Source of the DNA: CAYVHU01 sp964451415
GTDB lineage: Bacteria; Pseudomonadota; Alphaproteobacteria; Rhodospirillales; Magnetovibrionaceae
NCBI GenBank assembly: GCA_964451415.1
Contig: CAYVHU010000001.1
Coordinates: forward strand, 1 to 64,000
Direction: 5' to 3'
Length of the DNA stretch: 64,000 nt
Part shown: positions 39,151 to 47,096 of the stretch, in pieces
Numbering within the stretch: the first letter of the stretch is position 1
Layout of the letters: each line of letters starts with the position of its first letter
Position numbers and translations under genes: made by a program
Notes under the pieces: model-generated
What the model was told of the DNA's origin: nothing
The model's input: the letters and a program-made list of their open reading frames with translations, nothing else
Databases searched by the model: none

Positions 39151-39534
39151 ATGACGACCATCTTGTTGATTGAAGACAACGCCCTGAACCGCGATATGCT
39201 TTCGCGACGCCTCCAACGCATGGGGTACAAAGTGATCCTTGCCGTCGACGGTCAGGATGGTGTCGAACAGACCCGCACACACACGCCCGACATCGTGCTG
39301 ATGGACATCAACATGCCGGTGATGGATGGATGGCAAGCCACGAAAATCTTGAAAGAGAACCCCATAACGACGACAATACCCGTCGTCGCCCTGACGGCCC
39401 ATGCCCAAGGTGCGGATCGCGATAAAGCCGGCGCCCTGGCGTTCGATGCCTTCGCAACCAAGCCCATTGATTTTCCCGCTCTGGTTCAACAAATCGAAAG
39501 CTTGCTACATCAGCAAATTGCCGCACATGACTGA
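39151..39534 (+). CDS. single-domain response regulator
   Basis: This 127-residue receiver has the acidic Glu8/Asp9, phospho-acceptor Asp52 (LMDINMP), Thr in VALTAHA and Lys in TKPID. It resembles DivK/CheY-type receivers that are often paired with multidomain kinases. It starts 18 bases after the kinase and its stop overlaps the start of the EAL protein by 8 bases, indicating one operon. Confidence 0.92.
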   Translation: MTTILLIEDNALNRDMLSRRLQRMGYKVILAVDGQDGVEQTRTHTPDIVLMDINMPVMDGWQATKILKENPITTTIPVVALTAHAQGADRDKAGALAFDAFATKPIDFPALVQQIESLLHQQIAAHD

Positions 39535-41638
39535 AACCCATACATTCTGCGCGGCACCGCGGATTCTCGTCGTCGTCGATGAAGTGCGAAATCGTAATGT
39601 CTTGATGGACGCCTTGGAACGCAACGGCTTCATCCTGGACATGGCGAACGATGGCCAGGAAGCTCTGACGAAAATTGCGGTGACGGCCTTTGATCTAGTG
39701 CTGCTGGACATCACCATGTCCGACTTGGATGGCATGAGCGTTCTCAAAACCGTGCGCACAGCCAAAAATCAGGCGGTCTTGCCGATTATCATGATCAGCG
39801 ACCACGGCGAAAGCCAAAGCGTTGTCGATGCCATCGAACGCGGTGCAAACGATTATATCATCCGCCCCATCGACGGCCCCGTCTTGCGCGCACGGATTCG
39901 CGCTCAATTGGAAATCCATAGAACCCATGCGGATTTGAAAGAAAGCAAACGACGCCACACCCTTGCTTTTCGGGGGGATGACGAGGGCTTGTGGGACTGG
40001 GATTTACGCAGCGGAAAAATTTATTTTTCCGAACGTTGGCTGGCGATGTTGGGCCTGAAGGCGAATGACCTGGGACACGATCCCGAAGCCTGGTTCAAAC
40101 GCGTCCATCCCGATGAACTGACGGACCTGCACAAAAACATTGAAACCCATCTGCAAGGCCAAAACGATGCGTTCGAATACGAATATCGCGCCCTGCACAA
40201 AGACGGGAAATTCCGCTGGTTGCAGATTCGCGGCGTCGCAACACGCAATGATGACGGCCAGGCCGTACGCATTTCCGGCTCTCAAACGAACATGTCCAGT
40301 TCCAAAGCTTACGATCCAATCACCGCTTCGCCCAATCAGACCCTGTTCATGGATCGTTTGAAATGGCTGCTTGATAAAGGCAAACGCAAGCGCGACGGCA
40401 ATTTCGCGGTGATCCTGGTCAAAATTGATCGTCTCCGCGGCTTGCGCCAAACCCTCGGTGCCATCGCGGTCGAGGAAATCTTGATGAAAACCGCGCAAAG
40501 GTTGAGCGATTGTCTGCGCAACGAAGACACTCTGACCAACCTGCGCGCCGACGAAACATTTACGGTTGGCGGTCACGGCGAAGCCGATTTCGCGGTGCTG
40601 GTGGAAAGCTGTCGCGATGAAACCACCGCTCCCAAAATGGCGGAACGCATGCAACATACGGTGCAAAAACCATTGCACGCAGATAACGACGACATCATGT
40701 TAACAGCCAGTCTGGGCATCGTCATGGGAGGTGACCATCACGAAGGCACCGCTCAGGACCTACTTCAGCACGCCGCCAACGCCCTCAAACGCGCAGTTTT
40801 GAAAGGCCCCGGACATTTCGAATTGTTCGACCGCGAGATGCAAACGCGCGCCCTGGCGCGTCTGAAAATGGAAACCGATTTACGCCACGCCATCGCCGCA
40901 GGCCAGTTAAGCCTCCATTTCCAACCCATCGTGGAAATTGCTTCCGGCAACGTTTCGGGTTGTGAGGCCCTGGCGCGCTGGACACACCCCGAACTGGGGA
41001 ACGTGCCGCCCAGCGTCTTTATTCCATTGGCTGAAGAATGCGGCCTGATCGACGCCATCGGCGAATGGGTTCTGGAACAAGCCTGCCTGCAACGCCGTAA
41101 ATGGGCCCAGGAAGGTCTTCCACAGGTTGATCTGTCCGTCAATCTGTCCGTGCTGCAAATGCAACGCGATGGCATAGAAGACCGTATTCTCGACATTCTG
41201 GCGCGCACGGACATGCCACCGGACCAGTTGAAACTTGAGATCACGGAATCGATTTTCATGGAAGACATGGAACGCATTGGCCGGATTCTCGCCACACTCA
41301 ACGAGAACGGGATCGGTATTGCCATCGACGATTTCGGCACCGGGTATTCTTCATTGGCGTATCTCAGCCGATTGCCGATCACTCATTTGAAAATCGACCG
41401 CTCCTTTATCGCCGATGTGAGTACCGATATCGCCTCGCAGGCGATCGTGCAAAGTACCCTTTTGATGGCCCAAAGCCTCGGCATCAAGGTGGTCGCCGAA
41501 GGTATTGAGGCGAAGGACCAGTTGGCGCTTCTAGAAGTCCTGAAAGCCGAATACGGCCAAGGCTTTCACTTCTGGCGACCCATGGAGGGGGATGATTTCA
41601 CGGAACTGTTGCGCAACGTTTCACAAGATACGGCGTGA
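39527..41638 (+). CDS. receiver-PAS-GGDEF-EAL c-di-GMP phosphodiesterase
   Basis: In 703 residues this protein has a receiver (about 1-130), a PAS domain (about 140-255, WDWDLRSGKIYFSERW), a GGDEF domain (about 285-440) and an EAL domain (about 450-695). The GGDEF site is degenerate (GEADF), so cyclase activity is unlikely. The EAL side keeps EALARW, the ITES Glu, DDFGTGYSS and KIDRSF, so it should hydrolyse c-di-GMP. In the receiver the phospho-Asp (LLDITMS) is kept, but the usual Lys before Pro is Arg (IIRPID) and the acidic pair is shifted (VVVDEV). It is the last gene of the kinase-receiver-EAL operon. Confidence 0.92.
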   Translation: MTETHTFCAAPRILVVVDEVRNRNVLMDALERNGFILDMANDGQEALTKIAVTAFDLVLLDITMSDLDGMSVLKTVRTAKNQAVLPIIMISDHGESQSVVDAIERGANDYIIRPIDGPVLRARIRAQLEIHRTHADLKESKRRHTLAFRGDDEGLWDWDLRSGKIYFSERWLAMLGLKANDLGHDPEAWFKRVHPDELTDLHKNIETHLQGQNDAFEYEYRALHKDGKFRWLQIRGVATRNDDGQAVRISGSQTNMSSSKAYDPITASPNQTLFMDRLKWLLDKGKRKRDGNFAVILVKIDRLRGLRQTLGAIAVEEILMKTAQRLSDCLRNEDTLTNLRADETFTVGGHGEADFAVLVESCRDETTAPKMAERMQHTVQKPLHADNDDIMLTASLGIVMGGDHHEGTAQDLLQHAANALKRAVLKGPGHFELFDREMQTRALARLKMETDLRHAIAAGQLSLHFQPIVEIASGNVSGCEALARWTHPELGNVPPSVFIPLAEECGLIDAIGEWVLEQACLQRRKWAQEGLPQVDLSVNLSVLQMQRDGIEDRILDILARTDMPPDQLKLEITESIFMEDMERIGRILATLNENGIGIAIDDFGTGYSSLAYLSRLPITHLKIDRSFIADVSTDIASQAIVQSTLLMAQSLGIKVVAEGIEAKDQLALLEVLKAEYGQGFHFWRPMEGDDFTELLRNVSQDTA

Positions 41639-41743
41639 GCCTGCGCAGCGCGAGGGGAAATTCCTGTTTCCCGGGACGGTGAAATCGGTTACGGTGCGCG
41701 CAGTTTCTTTCCCTTCACTCCTGAAATCACGAAAACGGGCCCC

Positions 41744-42751
41744 ATGAAAATTCTCGTGACCGGCAGCGCCGGCTTTATCGGCAGCCGCGTTTGTGAACGC
41801 CTTCTCGAACGTGGCGACGAAGTTGTCGGCCTCGATCTGCTGACGTCTTACTACGACGTTAAATTGAAGGAAGACCGCCTCGCCCGTTTCAAGGATCATC
41901 CCGCTTTCAGCGAAGCGCGCATCGACCTGGCCGATCGCGAAGGCGTCGCCAAGCTATTTCGCGACCACACCCCGGACGGCGTCATCAATCTGGCGGCCCA
42001 GGCGGGGGTCCGCCATTCCCTGATCGCGCCGCATGACTATGTGGATACCAATCTGGTCGGTTTCGTCAATATTCTGGAAGGCTGCCGCGCGGTTCAGGTT
42101 AAACACCTGGTCTTCGCATCGTCGAGTTCGGTCTATGGCACCAATACGCAGATGCCGTTTCGCGTAACGGACCGGGTCGATCACCCGATCAGCCTCTACG
42201 CTGCTTCGAAACGCGCCAACGAACTGATGGCGCACACCTATTCGCATCTATTTCGTTTTCCCGCCACGGGCCTGCGCTTTTTTACCGTCTACGGTCCATG
42301 GGGACGCCCGGACATGGCTTTGTTTCTGTTCACCAAGGCTATCTTGGCGGGCGAAACCATCGACGTGTTCAACAATGGCGTCATGAAACGCTCCTTCACC
42401 TACATCGACGACATCGTCGAAGGTGTGATCCGCGTGCTCGACAAGCCCAGCGCACCGACACCGTTGAGCGGCGATTTCGAAAACCCCGCAACGAGCGCCA
42501 CCGCACCGTTTCGCGTTTTCAACATCGGTTCGGACAACGCTGTGGAACTGATGCGCTATATTGAAGTCTTAGAAGAAAACCTAGGAATCAAAGCGAAGAA
42601 AAACATGATGCCCATGCAGCCCGGCGACGTCCCGGCGACATGGGCGGATGTCGATGACCTGCGCGAAGCCGTCGGCTACCACCCCACGACATCCGTGGAA
42701 GAAGGCGTCAAACGTTTCGTCGAATGGTACCGCGACTATTACGCAGCGTAA
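41744..42751 (+). CDS. NAD-dependent epimerase, UDP-glucuronate 4-epimerase-like
   Basis: This 335-residue short-chain epimerase has the NAD-binding GSAGFIGS motif at residue 7, the catalytic Ser/Tyr/Lys set (SSSSVYG and YAASKRANE near 154) and the substrate-side FFTVYGPWGRPDMA. That last block is characteristic of UDP-glucuronate 4-epimerases, which make UDP-galacturonate for capsule or LPS. It lies alone between the EAL protein and the R-body region; a link to the latter is not implied. Confidence 0.88.
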   Translation: MKILVTGSAGFIGSRVCERLLERGDEVVGLDLLTSYYDVKLKEDRLARFKDHPAFSEARIDLADREGVAKLFRDHTPDGVINLAAQAGVRHSLIAPHDYVDTNLVGFVNILEGCRAVQVKHLVFASSSSVYGTNTQMPFRVTDRVDHPISLYAASKRANELMAHTYSHLFRFPATGLRFFTVYGPWGRPDMALFLFTKAILAGETIDVFNNGVMKRSFTYIDDIVEGVIRVLDKPSAPTPLSGDFENPATSATAPFRVFNIGSDNAVELMRYIEVLEENLGIKAKKNMMPMQPGDVPATWADVDDLREAVGYHPTTSVEEGVKRFVEWYRDYYAA

Positions 42752-42769
42752 TTGCCGCTTCCCCTGATC

Positions 42770-42794
42770 TTTTGTGAATTTCGCATTCACAAAA
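42770..42794. repeat. perfect 10-bp inverted repeat downstream of epimerase
   Basis: TTTTGTGAAT and ATTCACAAAA flank a 5-base centre, just after the epimerase stop. It can form a hairpin ending the epimerase transcript. Its right arm is also the first block of the candidate promoter at 42785, so it could be an operator as well. Confidence 0.7.
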
Positions 42795-42811
42795 CGATCC
42801 TCCCTGCGTCT
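42785..42811 (+). promoter_or_regulatory. candidate reb-regulon promoter 1 (three-gene set)
   Basis: ATTCACAA is followed by 13 bases and GCGTCT, 71 bases ahead of the gene at 42883. The same two blocks at the same spacing occur before five minus-strand reb units, which ties the three plus-strand genes to the reb regulon. Confidence 0.6.
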
Positions 42812-42882
42812 CCTTGAACACCAGCCCGTTGGCGTGCACGCGTTCCGGCGAGCACGCAACTGCATCCAGGGAGAGGCACGAC

Positions 42883-43314
42883 ATGAGCAACATGAACCTC
42901 ATCAACGAAGAAATCAGCATCGCCATGGCACAAGCCGGCGAGGCCGAGCAGGTCATTCTCGAAGCCCTGCAAATTGCCAATGGCGAAACAACCGCTCTTT
43001 TGCAAGAATCCCTGAACATCGAAGCGACGGCGAAAGCCTTCGAAGCCTCGGTGGTCACTTATACAGATACGTTTGATCAAGCCTGGCAGCGCGCGATGGC
43101 GGCCTTTGAACAAAGTGTCGTTGACTGGCAAGAAGATGCCGCCGCCTTGGAAGCGCAAAATGACGGGGACGACGAAACTCAAAGTACCCTGGAAAGTGCT
43201 CAGTATCTTATTGACCAAATTGACGAATTCAAAAACCAGATGGCTGGTGATGAGGACAATTTCAGCCTCGGGAAAAGGAAAAAGTCCGGAACAAAACCGA
43301 AAAAGAAATCCTGA
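42883..43314 (+). CDS. hypothetical protein of the R-body locus (first of three)
   Basis: I do not recognise this 143-residue protein. It is predicted to be helical (INEEISIAMAQAGEAEQVILEAL and following), acidic in the middle (NDGDDE) and ends in a strongly basic tail (GKRKKSG, KPKKKS). The ATG at 42883 has GAGAGG 6 bases upstream. It is the first gene of a plus-strand set of three that sits next to the reb genes and carries the same upstream promoter-like motif. A role in R-body assembly, packing or control is inferred only from this context. Confidence 0.7.
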   Translation: MSNMNLINEEISIAMAQAGEAEQVILEALQIANGETTALLQESLNIEATAKAFEASVVTYTDTFDQAWQRAMAAFEQSVVDWQEDAAALEAQNDGDDETQSTLESAQYLIDQIDEFKNQMAGDEDNFSLGKRKKSGTKPKKKS

Positions 43315-43331
43315 AATCGGAAACCTGTATC

Positions 43332-43625
43332 ATGGTGGACAACACCGCAAAACAAGGTCTGGATGCGTTGGCGAAGTCCATCGTTGATTCCCTTGAAGCC
43401 ACCGCCGCCACCGAACAGGCGGTGCAAAAACAAATCCAAAGCGTTCTTGCTTCAACTTCCGCCACCTTGAGCGATCTTGTCAAAAACAATACTTACACAC
43501 CCGAACAGGCCCAGGAACATTCAAAACTGCAAAAGGCGATCATCGCGCGCACCATAAGCGCCATCGAAGCCTTGAGCCCGCCTACGTTGGGCGGCGCCCC
43601 TAAAAAGGGAGAAAAAAATGAATGA
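43332..43625 (+). CDS. hypothetical protein of the R-body locus (second of three)
   Basis: This 97-residue protein is not recognised. It is helical and rich in Ala, Thr and Ser (SIVDSLEATAATEQAVQKQI), with a short basic end (KKGEKNE). It begins 17 bases after the preceding gene and overlaps the next one by 8 bases, so the three are one operon. The small, Ala-rich, helical composition is similar in style to Reb proteins, but it lacks the ITDAVTQ signature. Confidence 0.65.
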   Translation: MVDNTAKQGLDALAKSIVDSLEATAATEQAVQKQIQSVLASTSATLSDLVKNNTYTPEQAQEHSKLQKAIIARTISAIEALSPPTLGGAPKKGEKNE

Positions 43626-44253
43626 TCCGGCCGCAACGCAGAACCCGCCGCAACCGCCGCTTCCCCAACCGTCCCCCCCTGCGCCAGAAAGTATCTCACA
43701 AGACGCCATCGATGCCGCCATCGCTCAAGTCGAAAAAACAGGCCACACCGACGGGCTTTCCCCGCACGTTTTGCAAGCCGCCTGCCGTCAAATTGAAGCA
43801 CAAGCTCGCGCCAAGGGCATTGATCTAGGGCCGCCCGCACCGGCCGAAGCCACATCGGCCGAAGCCCCTTCGGCAGACGGCGCGGCGTCAAACTACGTCG
43901 AGGCAGCGGTGTTGGACAAAAAAAGCACCATCGACACTTTTCATCAACAACGCGACTCCTTGAAAGACGCCGTCGCACAACAACTCAAAGCGACGCAGGC
44001 CCCGTACCGCGAAGCATTGCAAAAGGCGCATGGCGAAGGCGCTGACGAGAGCACCGCCGTCGATCAAGAGTCCCTCATCAAGTTGGCCACCGCGCTACAG
44101 GATATGGACCCAAAAACCATCACCTTGCTCAATGTCATGGCCATGATCTCCGCCCATCCCGAGATCCTCAACACCGTTGTCTGGCTAGAAATCATCGACA
44201 CGATGCGCAATTTGATCGGCGCAGGGAACAAAACGCAGATTAATTTCAAATAA
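43618..44253 (+). CDS. hypothetical protein of the R-body locus (third of three)
   Basis: This 211-residue protein is not recognised. The first 30 residues are Pro-rich (PPQPPLPQPSPPAP). A helical part follows, then a Pro/Ala linker at about 75-95 and a C-terminal helical part with hydrophobic residues (TITLLNVMAMISAHPEIL, WLEIIDTMRNLIG). It overlaps the preceding gene by 8 bases. No catalytic motif is visible. By position and shared promoter motif it may be an accessory or membrane-interacting partner of the R-body proteins. Confidence 0.65.
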   Translation: MNDPAATQNPPQPPLPQPSPPAPESISQDAIDAAIAQVEKTGHTDGLSPHVLQAACRQIEAQARAKGIDLGPPAPAEATSAEAPSADGAASNYVEAAVLDKKSTIDTFHQQRDSLKDAVAQQLKATQAPYREALQKAHGEGADESTAVDQESLIKLATALQDMDPKTITLLNVMAMISAHPEILNTVVWLEIIDTMRNLIGAGNKTQINFK

Positions 44254-44268
44254 ACACGTTTAACGTGT
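44254..44268. repeat. perfect 7-bp inverted repeat after the three-gene set
   Basis: ACACGTT-T-AACGTGT lies directly after the stop at 44253. No T-run follows, so it is either a minor hairpin or a protein-binding palindrome in the 374-base leader ahead of the sigma gene. Besides this and the candidate promoter at 44384, I see nothing in that gap. Confidence 0.55.
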
Positions 44269-44383
44269 AGACCTTAATATATTTGAAACATTGTTCTGTT
44301 GAATTTTATGGGTTCCCCACGAGCAATGAATCACCGTAAAACCCGCATAATTCCCATTACGATTAATTAACCACTCTTTTCCA

Positions 44384-44411
44384 TATCACAGATTGGAACT
44401 TCATAACGTCA
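44384..44411 (+). promoter_or_regulatory. candidate reb-regulon promoter 2 (sigma gene)
   Basis: TATCACAG is followed by 14 bases and ACGTCA, about 215 bases ahead of the sigma-factor gene. The blocks match the reb promoter motif but the spacer is one base longer. If real, the sigma factor would drive its own gene. Confidence 0.4.
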
Positions 44412-44627
44412 TTACTATGTGATGTTTTGCCAGCGACATCCTTGCGGAGAACGACGAGGCAAAGCAAAAAACAACTATGTCGTGTTCAAAATATGGAGGG
44501 GTGTGCGGCCAGCACGGCCAATCAGAGTGAACGTCCAAAGGTTTTCACGCCTGTAAACTTTTGGTCTCGCGGCCTGTACGCGCCCGCTTTTGATTGATGT
44601 CGCTGCGGCTCCGTCACACAAGCGAAT

Positions 44628-45461
44628 ATGGGTGTCATCAAATTCCCCGACCATGTCTCAGCAGGCCACGTTCACAACCAGGCGCCTTCAAATCCACATT
44701 ACAACGCCATCACAGAGGTTCCGGGGCCAGGAACAAACCGTAAGTCCCGCAGTAGGAAACGCCTCTCCCCGGCGGCGGTGATTGCACGGTCCCTGGCCCC
44801 GGACGCTACCGGGCTCAGCCCTACACAGATCATCGCACGGTCCGTGGAAAACGCGTTCGGTGCGATCACGCACACGCGGCCCGCACAAAAAAAGCCGCCG
44901 CACCCGGCTTATAGCCCGACGCATCAACCGGCCCCGGAAGACGATCCCTTCAGTCAATTCTGGAACGTGTGGATGACCCATCACGATTATCTGTTCAAGC
45001 AAAGCATGCGTTTCATGTCCGGCAATCTGGCGGACGCGGAAGACGCCTTAAGCCATGCCATGCTGAAGGGGTCCCAGCACTTCGACAGCCAGCAGATCCG
45101 CAACGAACGCGCTTGGCTCACCCGGCTGGTGCACAACGCCTGCATGGACCAGCACCGTTCGCACAAACGCCAACAGCGCCTGAGCGAGGAAACGAACCCA
45201 GACGATTGCGAAGAAGCCCCGGCCCTGATGCCTCAACCCATGCGCACGCCATTTGAGGCGCTGCACATGACACAGGTGTTCAGGGAACTGGAAAAGCAGC
45301 TCAAGGCCTTGCCGTTGACGTTGTTGGAGCCATTCATGCTGCGTGTCATCGAGGATCGCTCCTACGACGACATCGCCGAGCGTCTGGGACTTTCCAACTG
45401 CGCCGTGCGCAAACGCATCCAGTTGGCTCGCGACCGCCTCCGCAAGGCGGACTGGCATTAG
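44628..45461 (+). CDS. ECF-type RNA polymerase sigma factor of the R-body locus
   Basis: This 277-residue protein has sigma region 2 at about residues 110-170 (DYLFKQSMRFMSGNLADAEDALSHAM, ERAWLTRLVHNACMDQHR) and sigma region 4 at about 214-275 (LPLTLLEPFMLRVIE, YDDIAERLGLSNCAVRKRIQLARDRLR), with nothing between, as in ECF factors. It is unusual in having an N-terminal extension of about 105 residues, rich in Pro, Ser and basic residues. No anti-sigma gene is adjacent. It converges on the reb cluster. Sigma factors near reb genes are known from other bacteria. I infer that it directs transcription of the reb regulon. Confidence 0.85.
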   Translation: MGVIKFPDHVSAGHVHNQAPSNPHYNAITEVPGPGTNRKSRSRKRLSPAAVIARSLAPDATGLSPTQIIARSVENAFGAITHTRPAQKKPPHPAYSPTHQPAPEDDPFSQFWNVWMTHHDYLFKQSMRFMSGNLADAEDALSHAMLKGSQHFDSQQIRNERAWLTRLVHNACMDQHRSHKRQQRLSEETNPDDCEEAPALMPQPMRTPFEALHMTQVFRELEKQLKALPLTLLEPFMLRVIEDRSYDDIAERLGLSNCAVRKRIQLARDRLRKADWH

Positions 45462-45501
45462 GGTCCAAACTCATTCAAATGACACTCTTTAGTTTGGACC
45501 C
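45461..45501. repeat. 11-bp inverted repeat after sigma gene
   Basis: GGGTCCAAACT and AGTTTGGACCC flank a 19-base loop at the end of the sigma gene. It lacks a T-run but lies between convergent units, so it may help transcription stop. Confidence 0.7.
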
Positions 45502-45533
45502 CAGTGGGGGCATCACGAAGATACAACAAACAA

Positions 45534-45554
45534 GGCCGCCCGTTCGGGGCGGCC
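45534..45554. terminator. bidirectional terminator between sigma gene and reb cluster
   Basis: GGCCGCCC and GGGCGGCC arms close a 5-base loop. T-rich tracts lie on the far side in both directions (TTGTTTGTTG on the minus strand, AAATGTTTT on the plus strand). It would end both the sigma transcript and the last reb unit. Confidence 0.7.
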
Positions 45555-45593
45555 AAATGTTTTCAGAAACGCTTTAAAAAAAATGAACTCGCT

Positions 45594-46028
45594 TCAAGAC
45601 GCTTTTGAAGGAAATGCCGTGAGCACCGCGGCGGCCGTGGAACCCACTGTGGCGAGGTTCGTACTGGCGGCAATCACCATTTCTTGAATCGTCGCCAACA
45701 CCGGCGTGTAGATGGGAATGTTGGCCTGGTCTTCCAACATCTTGGTGATGATCACGCCTTGAGCGGTCATCGCAATATTTTCAATGTTGCGGTTGTAATC
45801 GCTGGCATCTTGCACCGCGAAAGATGTTGCCTGGGCGACCTTTTGATAGGCCACAGCGGCACCTTGATCCGGCGCCGTGCCGATCACGGCTTTGATGCTC
45901 TGGTTTACCGAATCGACGATCTGCGCATTGACGCCGCCGGCGACCGGGCTCAACGAAAAGCCTGTGGAAGCGCCGCGGGGCGCATCGTCCTTGCCCGTTT
46001 CATTGTTGTCGTCATCCATAGCGTTCAT
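45594..46028 (-). CDS. RebB-family R-body protein, long variant
   Basis: This 144-residue protein contains the RebB-type core (VNAQIVDSVNQSIKAVIGTAP, then AYQKVAQATSFAVQDA) after an acidic 20-residue N-terminal extension. Its C-terminus is longer and more hydrophobic than in the neighbours. RebB-family proteins polymerise into R-bodies, coiled protein ribbons that unroll at low pH. The ITDAVTQT motif of the others is IVDSVNQS here, so it is a diverged member. It is the last gene of the unit 46402, 46080, 45594. Confidence 0.8.
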   Translation of the reverse strand: MNAMDDDNNETGKDDAPRGASTGFSLSPVAGGVNAQIVDSVNQSIKAVIGTAPDQGAAVAYQKVAQATSFAVQDASDYNRNIENIAMTAQGVIITKMLEDQANIPIYTPVLATIQEMVIAASTNLATVGSTAAAVLTAFPSKAS

Positions 46029-46079
46029 CTCATCACCTTAGGCCTGGGTGGCCTCCTCCGCTTAAAAGCCGCTCCGCTC

Positions 46080-46328
46080 TTATGAACCCGTCGAGCCGGA
46101 ATTGGCGGCATCGAAAATCATACGCACTCCGCTCGACGTCACCGCATTGCCGATCTGCTGCAACCCACCCTGCGCCTGCATGGCATTTTCCATAGCAAGC
46201 GATATTGAATGCGCCATGGTTTGATACACCATGGCCATGCTTTGGGCCGGCGCCTCGGCAAGCACCTTGACGTTCGTCTGGGTTACGGCGTCTGTGATCT
46301 GGGAATTGACACTGCTTTGATCTGCCAT
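46080..46328 (-). CDS. RebB-family R-body protein, short type
   Basis: This 82-residue protein is almost entirely the Reb core: VNSQITDAVTQTNVKVLAEAPAQ, YQTMAHSISLAMENA and QGGLQQIGNAVTSSG. It is most like the 75-residue paralogue at 46835 and lacks the C-terminal ALLSALRA tail of the 107-110-residue members. Differences in length among Reb proteins are expected if they fill different places in the ribbon. Confidence 0.87.
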   Translation of the reverse strand: MADQSSVNSQITDAVTQTNVKVLAEAPAQSMAMVYQTMAHSISLAMENAMQAQGGLQQIGNAVTSSGVRMIFDAANSGSTGS

Positions 46329-46401
46329 GGTTTGACCCTAACGCTCCAAGTGTTGATCTTACCGCTCACCACCAGCTTGCGCGAACGGTCTTCCTTAAGC
46401 C

Positions 46402-46725
46402 TTACTTCTGCGACGCCGCCAGCGCCGCCAGCAACGCCATCATCAAATCGGGAGTATCGCTTTGAGCGATCTTCGCGGTCGAGACCGCAGACACCATCGG
46501 CGGAACGGAATAAAGCTGCATGACGCCTTGATTGGTGGCGGCCTGGGCGCTGATTGCACCGTGCTGCTGCGCCTGAGTGGTGTTTTCATACAGCACACTC
46601 AAGGAATGCGCCGCCGTTTGATAAACGTTACCCATCGCCTGGGCCGGAGCGACACCGAGAACGGCAACGCTGGTTTGCGTCACGGCATCAGTGATCATGT
46701 CATTGACGAGTGTGGGAAACGCCAT
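46402..46725 (-). CDS. RebB-family R-body protein, standard type
   Basis: This 107-residue protein has the full set of Reb core blocks (ITDAVTQTSVAVLGVAPAQAMG, YQTAAHSLSVLYENTTQAQQ, QAATNQGVMQLYSV) and the C-terminal DLMMALLAALAAS tail. It is the first gene of a three-gene unit and has GGAAGGA before the ATG. A reb-type promoter motif lies about 64 bases upstream of the start. Confidence 0.9.
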   Translation of the reverse strand: MAFPTLVNDMITDAVTQTSVAVLGVAPAQAMGNVYQTAAHSLSVLYENTTQAQQHGAISAQAATNQGVMQLYSVPPMVSAVSTAKIAQSDTPDLMMALLAALAASQK

Positions 46726-46788
46726 AAACGGTATCCTTCCTTGCCTCCCCTGCGGGAGAACATTGCAATTAACTTGCGTTGCTTATTT

Positions 46789-46815
46789 TGACGTCCGAGG
46801 TTCGTCCTTGTGAAC
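46789..46815 (-). promoter_or_regulatory. candidate reb-regulon promoter 3
   Basis: On the minus strand, GTTCACAA is followed by 13 bases and ACGTCA, 63 bases ahead of the gene starting at 46725. Confidence 0.6.
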
Positions 46816-46834
46816 CTGCGCACCTCAACATCTT

Positions 46835-47062
46835 CTATGACGCCCCTGCCTTGGTGATCTGCGCCATGATGGCGACAGCGGCAGAATTTCCCATCTGCTG
46901 CATGCCGCCCTGAGTTTGCGTGGCATTTTCCATAGACAGCCCCATGGCGTGCGCCAGCGCCTGGGAAGCGACCCCCAAGGCCCCGGCGGTGCTTTCCCCC
47001 ACCACCTTGACATTGGTCTGCGTTACGGCATCGGTAATTTGCGCTTGGACGGTGTCCGCCAT
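46835..47062 (-). CDS. RebB-family R-body protein, short type
   Basis: This 75-residue protein shows the Reb core (VQAQITDAVTQTNVKVVGEST, ALAHAMGLSMENATQTQGGMQQMGNS) and ends soon after. It is the smallest Reb protein here and is most like that at 46080. It starts 34 bases after the divergent gene at 47097, so it is the third gene of the unit that begins at 48129. Confidence 0.87.
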   Translation of the reverse strand: MADTVQAQITDAVTQTNVKVVGESTAGALGVASQALAHAMGLSMENATQTQGGMQQMGNSAAVAIMAQITKAGAS

Positions 47063-47096
47063 AATCGTAGCCTTTTCTTTCTTTCGCTTGCGCCGC

